Made by a program: the position numbers and the translations under genes
NCBI RefSeq assembly: GCF_000003815.2
Contig: NC_049993.1
Coordinates: 19,123,156-19,187,155 of the forward strand
DNA length: 64,000 bases
Origin: Branchiostoma floridae
Lineage: Eukaryota > Chordata > Leptocardii > Amphioxiformes > Branchiostomatidae
Reading direction: 5' to 3'
Shown here: piece after piece, positions 37,371 through 49,300 of the stretch
Layout of the letters: each line of letters begins with the position of its first letter
How positions within the stretch are numbered: position 1 is the first letter of the stretch
Notes under the pieces: model-generated
What the model was told of the DNA's origin: nothing
The model's database searches: none
The model's input: only the letters and a program-made list of their open reading frames with translations

Positions 37371-40300
37371 TCATAAGTACAGGCTGGCTGCAAACACGAT
37401 GTCTCTCTTGATCTTAGTGATACCTGGAAAATATCAATTTAAAAATAATTACATGGGATCCTTGTTCTAAACATTTTCACAAACATCTCAATTAACTGTG
37501 CCACTACCGTATATCAAATAAAGCTAAACTTTCAAGATAACAGAAGGAAGAAAACTCACCGTCAGCAAACTTGTTCTCCAGCTCAGTGTTCCCGATGGCC
37601 TTTGCTGCATGGCACATTTCTCTCATCAACTCCTCAAGTCTCCTCATGCAGCGTATAATACTTCCTGGGGAAACAACAAACATCAAGCCTTAGGGTTAAA
37701 CAAGTGCATGATGCCATCTAGCAGGAGGTAATGGTACTGCAGCCACACACATCTCCTCATACAGCGGATAATACTTCCTGGGAATAACAACAAATATAAT
37801 TATAAGTGGTCACACAAAAGTATGATGCCATCTAGCAGGACATAATGGTACTGCAGCCACACATTCAAGTCTCCATCAAGTCCCCAATCCTGCCTGACGA
37901 ATAACAAATTAAACATAAATCAACAAAACCATGTATGATGCTATCTAACACGATGAAACGGCACTGCATGAAGACTATCATTGTGCAGCAGATAATGCTC
38001 CCTGGGAATAAGCAATAAAACCAATGGTCAATCTTATCAGACTTATACATTTTTTGCACTATGCTCATACACTCATATACTCAAGCTTTAAAAACGTGTT
38101 ACAGCACCAAAAACATTACATGCTTCATAGCTAGGTTGATACATGTTGGTGTAAGCAACTCTTTTCAGCTGGGTATTTACTAAGTCATGACAAATACAGC
38201 TGACTAAGGTGTGACTCAGTGGAAAGGCCACCAACAACATATTAGGCGAGTTTCAAAGAGTCAGAACTCTCACTACTAGTCAAGAGAAACAGGTAGAGCT
38301 AGACCATGTGTGAAGCCTCAGCCATCCAGGCTAGGTGAGGTTTACGCTTTGTCAAGAGTTCTATTCCTGACAGGTAACATGGCAGGGGTTTGCTGAAACA
38401 TGCTCAAAGGCCAGAAGTTGTTAATAACAGCAAAATGTATATAGGTGATTTACTTCAAAACCTGGTGTTGTATTATCATCCATAATAAGTTTCAAAATAC
38501 ACAACATGTACAGACCTACCAAAGACCACATATCAATAAGAACTATTTAGATATGTAAAATGAAGGGCCTGGGGGCATAATACTTGCTCTTTCTAACCTG
38601 TGTATGTTTCCCCATGCGCACAGTATTATATATGTGTGACTGACATTCAATGAGCACAGTGAATCTTGGTGTAGCATATCGGGTAACGAGTTGTATACAA
38701 AAGACTGTTTTGGCAAGCCTCAATTGAGTATGACAACAAAAGCCCCACCAGAGGTCAGAGGTAAGGTAAAACATGGCCATTCAGTGCCAGGTTTCTACTT
38801 GCACAGGTACACAAAGGAATGATGACGTAGGCATGACTCTTTGGAAAGTCCCACCTGACTGAGTCAGAGGGGAAACCCAGAACTTTCGCTTAGTTACGGA
38901 GAAACAAGCAGGACTCTACCCAAGCAGGTTCACAGATGCGGAGCCTCAGGCATCCAGGTCAGATTTAGACATATCTCAGACATTCAGGTGAGATTTAGAC
39001 ACGTCTCAGACATCCAGGTGAGATTTAGACACGTCTCAGACATCCAGGTGAGATTTAGACACGTCTCAGACATCCAGGTGAGATTTAGACACGTCTCAGA
39101 CATCCAGGTGAGATTTAGACACGTCTCAGACATCCAGGTGAGATTTAGACACGTCTCAGACATCCAGGTGAGATTTAGACACGTCTCAGACATCCAGGTG
39201 AGATTTAGACACGTCTCAGACATCCAGGTGAGATTTAGACATATCTCAGACATTTAGGTGAGATTTAGACATATCTCAGACATCCAGGTGAGATTTAGAC
39301 ATATCTCAGACATTTAGGTGAGATTTAGACATATCTCAGACGTCTACATTGCAGTCTTAGGAATCCAGGATACTGGATACTTGATCAGCTACATTTACTA
39401 CCCTGAACTGTGTTAAGTTTGTCAGGCCAAAAAATATTCAAAATCAATTTATCTATATCAGATTCTATATTCTCTTCGGGTTCCAATTAAGGCGTTACAG
39501 TGTTGAGATGTTGACAGGCGGTGTACATGGGGTCCAGGAAGTAAGCTGTTAAGTGGTGCAGGTGCGTCGTGGTTGTACATGCGGTGCAGAAGTGTGAGGG
39601 CTCCTACGTTTCTGCGTTGTTCCAGGGGCTGAATCTGGTATTTGTCTGAGTCAGTTTCAGGGAGATCTATCTAAATAGCTCCTCTTTGAATTGTGTTAAG
39701 TAGGTCAAGTAAAGTGCTCCCATCCAGATGTTCAACAGCATATAACCCGAGAAGTAAATGTGGATGGATCTTGGTGATAAACGGTAGGTATGTGAGCGTT
39801 TGTTGAAAGAGGGTCTGCATGCTCTTTTCCGTAAGGCGTAGGCCAATTAGTAGGGAAAACCATCTGATCTACATAATTCGTAGCAAGGCGACCAAATCTA
39901 GCGTAATTGCCTTCCTTGATTTAGCGTAATACGTAGAGGTTTCTTCTGAATTCAGTGTAAGTCGTTGTTGGGACCCCCATGCAGACCCTCTTGAAAGGTA
40001 TGTCTCTGAGATATGCATGGGAGAGTTGTTGGAGATGGAGAGGAAAAGTTTGTCCTGGACACATATCATATAGACCATGACATGATCTGTAATCTCCTTG
40101 AAGCTACAACATCAAAGTCATTCTTAATAAAGGGATGTAATGTACAAAAATAAACAGCTGATTCGTAAGTCTACGGCTGGATTATTTTCCAGTAGGCTCC
40201 CCGGAAGTGAGCGCATTAGGGTGTGGCCTGTTTTTGAGTTTAACTTATTTACAAAATGCTCTATAGCTTGAAATGTAAAGGCAAAGGTATATGTTTCACA

Positions 40301-43300
40301 TTAAAACAGTCCTTTTAAAGTTAATAGTCTGAAATCTCCGAATTTTCATCAATCAGTGACTACTTTTTAAAGGTAAATACACATACCTCCAAATTTTCGA
40401 TGGCTTTCAGTCCATCTTGATCACGGAGTGACCCAGTTCTCGCGAGAGTTGCAAGAACTGGGTCAAGACTTGCGTGGATTTTCTGCTCCTAATCACTCGA
40501 AAGAACTGGGTCACTCCGTGATTAAGTCATGTACTGATAGCCATCGAAAATTCTATTAACTGCATACATATGTAACTGATTTATCTCTTTAACGAGTCCT
40601 TTTAAAATACGTGTATGTACCAAACATACACTATTATAAAAATAACGTAATCTCCAAAAATAATTTCATCAGGTTGGTAGAATATAGAGTATTGGAGAAT
40701 TCTTTTTAGAACATCGGCTACATATAGCGACGAGAACCAGCACTCAGGTCAGAAGTTGTCTGACTGGCATCAAAATATAAGCAGGTGAGAACCACTAGTT
40801 GTGAAAAAGAATTCTAAAATGTCCTATAAACTAACTTACTAAATTACATAAGGAACATATATTTTGTGTGATATCTAAAAAGCAATGTATTCAAAAGGCC
40901 AAATGTGGATCAAATCTTGCAGTTAAGCCACACTGAGAGGAGCCAGACCACACCTTCAAGATGGGAGGGAACAACATGAGCAAATTTGCAAGAACTGATG
41001 ATGACACTCAGGACCAACATCTTTACCCGGTCTCTCCAAGGTGAGAAACAAATACCATACCAAAATGTCTTGACAAAACGTCCAACCCCTGGAAGACGGA
41101 AGAACGGACGCTAAGCCAGATAGTGAGTGAGTGTACATTCAAGCTTAACAAAGTATACAAAAGAAAATATTGACAATTGACAAAATTGATGCTTGTACAG
41201 TATAGCAAACAATATTTTTATTAATAATAATAAACATGAAACTTATTGGTTTACAGAAATGAAAGCGGACCAGGACTGACCGGTATTGCAGCTGGATCTA
41301 TCGCACAAAAGGAAGACACAGACAGGTGAGTAGTAATAATTTCCATGTAAATAAAACATATGTTACTGGTCTAGGAGTATCATGGCCAGTTCTGACAATT
41401 TTCCGTAGCCTCACATTTTTTTTGGCCACAATGTAGGTTCCAACAGTGCATGCAAAAAATAACTTGAAGCCATGTCTTTCCTTTTAAGTCAGTCCCAAGA
41501 CTACCTGAAGGAAGGTGACTCCTCCCTTGCCAGGGCAGACCTGGACTCAGCAGAGCAGCACTTTGCAGCTGCACTCAAGACGGTACATGTCAGAGGTAAG
41601 GGAGAAAATGATGACAAACAGTCCGTCTAGTCTTCAGTTACATATACCTTTTTTGGCTCATAATACACTTTTGCTGGCCATTTCGTTTTGTACTCGGTCG
41701 CTGATTGCTGGCCTTGGCTTATCTGACTGCCGGCATCGCGGAGCCTGCATGGAAACGGCGTATAAAAGTGATATTAAAAAACGATTAGGGCGATTAACTA
41801 GGAGGTGCGAATTTCCTGCCTCCCTTGGACGGCTAATAAACTACACGCATCTCTACCGGACAGTGCGCTGTCACGCCCCGTGTGCACTGACCCGACAATT
41901 CTCTAACGGTTTCAGGGGCAAACAGCTTTTTAAAAACACAAATGAAGTGAAAACTTACCAATTCGACGTTCTTTCGGCATATCCGACGCCTTTGCTATGG
42001 CGTAGCGCATAGCGAGTGACATATGGGGGTTTCCCCATCTGAAGACGACCAACCTCGGGCCATCCGAGCTGTTACACAAGGCAAAGATTGTTTTGTCGGC
42101 CCAGTTGTAAAATGATTGCAGCGGACATGCAAATTACCTCTCACGGAGTTGTGATTTATTCCTAACTTGTGTGTTAATAGAGCCGATGAAAGGCTAATCG
42201 TTTTTTTAATATCACTTTTATACGCCATTTCCATGCAGGCTCCGTGAGGCCAGCAGTCAGATAAGGCCAGCAATCAGCGACCCAGTCCAAAAAGAAATGG
42301 CCAGCAAAAGTGTAATATGAGCTGAAAAAAAGGCCTCAGAGGGCCTGCTATGGAGGTTATCTCAATTAGTACAATGAAAAATATTACAAACTAGATAGAA
42401 TCTACATACAATTAATTATGTGCTTCACCTTTCAAAACAAAGACTGAAAGTCAGAGTTAACTTAGACTGAGAGTCACCAAAATTTCAAAATCATAACTTG
42501 AACTTTTCTCTTCCCAGACCCCACAGCCCAGCAGTACCAGAGAGAGGTGGAGCCCCTGTGCAAGTTGGGAGAGGTCTACAGTCAGCGAGGTCAGCAGACA
42601 GGAGACGGGGGAGACTTTGTCAAAGCAGCAGCACTCTACAATGCAGCAATAGCCAGGTCAGAGGATCAAGTCCTCAATGGTAGCATAGCAAAAGCTATTA
42701 AAGAAGTAGAACTTGTGTTTCTGAAATGTATCTTAGATGTGCTTTGTGTAGCTCAAGACAGCACAGAAAAGCACAAGAAACAGCTGAAGGAGATGCGGGA
42801 CCAAATCAAGCTAGAGATGGAAACCATTGACCAGCAGCTGGATCCCTATAGCTATGTACATGATGAGGATGACCCACGTGTCAAAGAGATAGAGGCAAAA
42901 CGAGCTCAGGCTGTTAGACAATTGTTTGAGAACATTGCACAACAAAGGAAGGAGTTCATCAGCCTGCTTGTAGAAGAGTGTATTGGGTTAATGGGTCCCA
43001 ATCCCTGTAAGTATGCCCTGATAGGTTTGGGTTCACAGGCCACAGGACTGGTAACCCCATACTCAGACCTTGAGTGTGCCATTTTGGTAGAAGAAGAAAG
43101 TGAAGAATGTCTTTTGTATTTCCACAACCTCACCCACTATCTACAACTAAAGGTGGTCAACCTGGGAGAAACCATTCTCCCAGCACTGGGAATAAAATCC
43201 CTAAATGACTTCTACTCTAAAAGCCCACTTGATGACTGGTACTATGACTCTGTTACACCTCGTGGGTTTGCATTTGATGGCTCCATGCCAAAGGCAAGCA

Positions 43301-46300
43301 AAACTCCACTGGGAAGGCAGGGAACTATAATGAGTGAAGCTTGCAGTGAACTCATCTGCACCCCAGAGAACATGCTTACAAAACTACAACAGGATGTCAC
43401 ACTACACCTGAAGGAAGGATATCACCTTGCCACTATCTTGAGAAACCCTTGCTTGATAGCAGGGGACCAGGACTTGATTGACAGATACATGGCCATGACA
43501 GTAGAGACACTGCAATCAGATGGGGGTAAAATGGCTGAACAACTGGCACAGGAGACAATGAAGAACAACATGAAAAGGATACGAAATAAGGAAACAATAA
43601 CAGCAAGGCTGATTGATGTAAAGAAAGAAATCTATCGCTTCCCGGCCCTAGCAGTGGACTGCTTGGCACTGTCCTCAGGCCTTGTACCTACCACAGTTTG
43701 GGAGACGATACATGAAATGGAAAAAGAAGATGTGATCAGTTCCAACAATGCACACCACCTGACAGTACTTACCAGCATCTCAGCAGAACTCAGACTCAGA
43801 ACCTACATTGCCAATGGTGGCCAGAAGGAAAACCTGTCAGCTTTGGCCTCAATGGAAACAGCGATGCAAGGGCAGGAATCATCCCTTCATCCAAATAATG
43901 AAACACAGACAAGTTCATTAACACTAGTTTTCCATTTACCAAACAACCAACCACTTTTCAGGTACTATTATACCGCAATTCCTCTGAAACGTGTTCTGCA
44001 GGAATGGGCTGAGAAGAAGCTAGCATTTTCTTCCATCTCAGCTTTCTATGACAACTCCCTAAATGTTAAAGGAAAGATGTACTCTGAATTATGCAAGTAT
44101 GAGCTGGCTATCAGCTGCTATCATGGGGCCCTGAAAGAAGCTAATGGCACTGACATGGAGAAAATTAAGCTGCTGAACAAGATTGGACTTGCTTATGGTG
44201 GAACAGGTGATTACAGGAAAGCAATCAACTACCACGAAAAGGCACTGCAGATGAATAGGAGTATCTATGGTCAGCTAACAGTACATCCTGATATTGCAGC
44301 ATCACTCAACAACCTGGGGTTTGCTTGGTACCTGTTGGGTGATTGCATTAAAGCCATCAGCTACCTTGACCAGGCACTGCAGATGTGCATCAGTCAGATT
44401 AAAGCAAATCCTTGCCTTTTATCATTATTAAGTAGTACCTTTCCACTAAACAACCTGGGGTTAAGCCTTTGCCGCCTGGGTCACTATAGAAAAGCTATCA
44501 TATACCATGATCTGGCACTGGAGATGTATAGGAGTATCATTGGACAGAGTACAGCACATCAGCTCATTGCCCACTCACTCAGTCAATTGGGGAATACCTG
44601 GAGTCATCTGGGTGATTACAAAAAAACAATAAGCAACTATAACGAAGCACTGCAGATGTACAGGAGGGTATATGGGAAAAGCACAGCACATCCTGTCATT
44701 GCCACCTTACTTATCTATCATGGGTCAGCTTGGCTCCATTTGGGTGATTGTAAGAAAGCAATCAGCTACTATGAACAGGCACTGCAGATGAATAGGAGTA
44801 TCCATGGTCAGACTACAGCACATCCTTGTATTGCAAATTCACTCAACAACCTGGGGTTAGCCTGGAGTCAACTGGGCGATGATAGGAAAGCAATCAGCTA
44901 CCTTGAACAGGCACTACAGATGCACAAGGGTGTCTATGGTCAGGGTACAGCACATTCTGAACTTGCCACTTCACTCAGTAACCTGGGGTCAGTCTTACAC
45001 AAGATGGGTAATAACAGGAAAGCTATGAATTACAATAAACAGGCAATACAGATGTTCTATAGTATCTATGGCCAAACTGCAGTACATCCTACCATTGCCT
45101 ACTCACTTAACAGTCTGGGGGATATCTGTAGTTCCCTGGGTGAAGATAAAAAAGCAATCAGCTACCATGAACAGGCACTGCAAATGCAAAAGGATATTTA
45201 TGGTCAGAGTATAGCACATCCTGGTATCGCCACCTCACTCAACAAGCTGGGGAGAGCCTGGAGTAACCTGGGTGATTACAGACAAGCTTTCAGCTATCAT
45301 GAGCAGGCATTCAAGATGCGCAAGAGTATCTTTGGTCTGAATACAGAACATCCTTGGATTGCCGAATCACTCAATAATCTTGGGTTGGCCTGTCACCATC
45401 TGGGTGATTACAGAAAAGCAATCAGCTACCATGAAAAGGCACTGCAGATGTTTAGGAGTATCCATGACCAGGATACAGCACATCCTGACATTGCTACCTC
45501 ACTTAACAACATGGGAGAAGCCTACTGTAACAAGGGTGATTACAGCAAAGCTATCAGTTACCATGACCAGGCACTGCACATGAGGAGGACAGTATTTGGC
45601 CAGACTGAAGCACATCATGCTACTGCCACATCACTCAACAATCTGGGCATAGCCTGTCATGGGCTGGGTGATTACAAGAGAGCAATCAGCTATTATGAAC
45701 AGGCACTGCAGATGTACTGTAGGAGTGTCTCTGACCAGAGTGCAGCACATCGTCTCATTCCCCTCTCATTCAGCAACCTTGGGGCAAGCTGGGATAAACT
45801 GCATGATCACAGAAAAGCAATCAGCTACCATGAACAGGCACTGCAGATGTTTAGGAGTATCTATGGTCAGACTACAGCACATCCTCACATTGCTATGACA
45901 CTCAACAGCCTTGGGTTAGCCTGGAGTAATCTGGGTAATAATAGACAGGCAATCAGCTGCCATGAACAGGCACTGCATATGTGCAGTAGTATCCATGGTC
46001 CAAGTACAGCACATCCTCATATTGCCACCTCACTTAACAATCTGGGGTTAGCTTGGGGTAAACTGCGTGATTACAGAAAAGCTATCAGCTACCATGAACA
46101 GGCACTGCAGATGTACAGGAGTATCTATGGTCCAAGTACAGCACATTCTCAGATTGCCACCTCACTTAACAATCTGGGGTTAGTTTGGGGTAAACTGAAA
46201 GATTACAGAAAAGAGACCAACTACCATAAACAGGCCCTGCAGATGTACAGGAGTATTCATGGTCAGAGTACAGCACATCCTAACATCGCCCTGTCACTCA

Positions 46301-49300
46301 ACAACTGGGGGATGGCCATGCATCATCAGGGTGATTACAGAAAAGCAATCAGCTACTATGAACAGGCACTGCAGATGTACCGAAGTATCTATGGTTGGAG
46401 TACAGCACATCCTCACATTGCCCGCTCACTTAACAACCTGGGGTGGTCCTGGTTCCATCTCAATGATCACAGAAAAGCACTCAGTCTCTGCCAAGAAGCC
46501 TTGGTTATGGCAAGGCAGGTTTACCATCAGGACAAAGGTAATCCTATGATAAAACTCCTTGAAGCGAACATTACCATGATCATGTTTCAACAAGAACAAC
46601 AATTCATCTTTTAGTTTTTTAGTTAACAACATGAATGTGGGCTATGTGGACAATGTCTTAATGTCCAGACATCTTTCAGTGCCTCAAGCCAACGAAGACA
46701 CTTGAGGAAGACACATCACATCTTGATGATGCATCAAACTCTTCAAACAGATGTTGGAAGTTGACTATGACCTTGCCCCTCCTGCTACAGGATGCACACT
46801 GAATGGTAAACCACTATTTCCATCCCCCCAAATGAACAAAAAGACCTCAGTACTCTTTTTCTCCATAAGCAATCAATCTGTACAACTAGACTGTAGACAC
46901 TAGTATGTAATGATGGGTTCTTTATGTCAGGGGTGTGCATATCTATCTACTAGGTATAGTATGTAATATATATTATATAATATGTATTTTGATTTTGTTA
47001 CAAAGCCATTCAGGCTGTCATCATGTGTATGTCTGCTACATTGAATATTAATAAAGAAAGAAAGTTTGTTGCTATCATGAGGAAATCTGGATACATGTAT
47101 TTTTAAAATCTGCCTTGCACATAATACTGATGCTCACCACTTGTTACTTTTGACTTTTAAGTTAACTAAATAATCAACACTTTCTAAGACATTTTTGTAA
47201 ATTACAGTCTACAGAACCCAGTTAAATTTCATTTCATGGCACTTTTATGACCTTTTTCCAAGTGGTACATGTAGGTGCACCCCAATATCAGTATGTATAC
47301 ATTGTGACTTCCCAAGCCACTCATTATGTCCACAATGTCACTACATGAATATTATGACCTTTAAGACTGATCCACCAAACATCACTGTGTTAAGATTTCG
47401 AGCTTCAAATATGTCACCTTCTAAAATCCTTGGCTCTAATAAAAAGAGATATATCAACTGATTCTAGATCTGTGTATAACCAACTTTTTAAATAAAGCAG
47501 ACTCACTAGAAAAACACCACATACTCATCAGCTCTGCCTCACAGCACATATTAAAAGAATCCTGACCTTCGAAGATGTCAGTCATCTTGCAGATCTGTCC
47601 GAAGGTCGCGGCCTTGTTCCAGGCGTGACACACGTCCATCATGTGGGGGCGGAACGACTAGTTTACAAACCTGCTAGCTTGCTCTTCCTAAAAACAAAGA
47701 GTCTGACCTTCAAAGATGTCGGTCATCTTGCAGATCTGTCCGAAGGTTGCGCCCTTGCTCCAGGCGTGACACACGTCCATCATGTGGGGGCGGAACGACT
47801 CCACGTAGTCCTCCTCATCTATCGACATCTTAGCCTCCGCTGACACCTTCGCGATTCTCCTCGCTGACTCCTACAGGAGGTAGTTTGGTACATAGAGGAC
47901 ATTTCACAATTAAAAAATTTGGCCTGGTTGATTCATGAGAACATTTTACAACTTAAGCCTGCCCCTTAATAATAGACTCTGGCTGCATTTCTATACAAAC
48001 AGCTGAATAAATCAAATCAAATCAAATCAAATCATATCAATGATATGACATAAATTTATTTATTTATTTATTCATCTCAAAACATGTGGGTAGCCCCTTC
48101 AACTTGTTTGAAGTAGACGATGGGCTGTGCAAAATATGTTTTAGGTACATTTAATTTAGTGAACGGAGTATGGGCTGTCAACAGCTTTTAACTTTTTCCT
48201 ATCCTGCTCCCTGCTTGAGAGCCCATATTAGTTTTTGTCTTAAATCTGTCATTTTAGCCTTACAAAACACATTTTCATCACTTTTATGTAATGAAGTTCA
48301 GATTAAGGTGAAATTTTTAACTGTCCCAATAAACGGCCAAGGGAGGAGGGATGGGTCCTGGAGACAGTCCTGGGAGTACAAAATCATCAAAGGGCAAAGG
48401 AACAAACAAACAAACAAACAAATAACAAACAGACCCACCTGCATCTGTCTGAGGGGACCCGCCAGCTCTTCTGTCAGCCTCGGCATCTCAGATGCCTGGG
48501 GAATTATGAAAAGAAAAACACAATGTCATTATGATACGAGATAAACAATATAGAAGAAATGAAAGCATCCATTTCCTATCTAAAGCAAATATCTTTCTGT
48601 AAAATTCAATGCATACAAACATGAAAGAAAAAGTGAAACAGAAAAAAAAAGAAAACTACAGGTGTGAAGAAAAATCTCTATAATATCATATATTACAAGG
48701 TTGATGCCCTCATCACACAATTCATCCTCCTTTTTCTTAAACCAAATGAAGCAATTCTGTTGGAGTGACTTGAAGGAAACCTACCGTAGCTTGGTTGGTA
48801 TCAACTCCAAGATGCTCTTACCTTTTCTTGGAAGACAAAGACACTAAGAAGAGCCACGCACTGGTGGGCATCAAGGTCGTTAAAGACTCCATTGAAGATC
48901 ATCTCAGTAAGGAGCAGCTCGTCAGCACTGAGGAGGGAAAACAACTTATTATAGTACAAACAGGAAAATATTTTAATCATAGAAAATCAGCTTAAACATG
49001 AAAATCCTCAGCTGAAATCATTCACAATTCCATGTCATTCCATTTCAACAAAACATACCATCAACATTACATGTTGTTTTTTGTACAATTATATTAAATC
49101 ATATTTTAACTTTCAGGATCTACCAAAGGACAAGTACAAAGATTCAACAAAAACATGTTAAAAAGTCCAGCAAAATGGTTTATAAGAGTAGATATAGAAG
49201 TCCATTCTCGTGCGAGTGGATCAAATCTATTATTCTAGTCAAAGGCTGGACAGTACATAATTTGCAGAACTGGTGAATCACAATGAGCGACTGAGAGTAT

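Noticed and set aside
38984-39257. Open frames on both strands made of a 10-residue repeat ([10 protein letters not shown] / [10 protein letters not shown])
   Set aside because: They are direct by-products of the 30-bp minisatellite and have no start context or homology.
38945-39345. CRISPR-like array
   Set aside because: Units are contiguous with no unique spacers, and the context is an animal gene intron.
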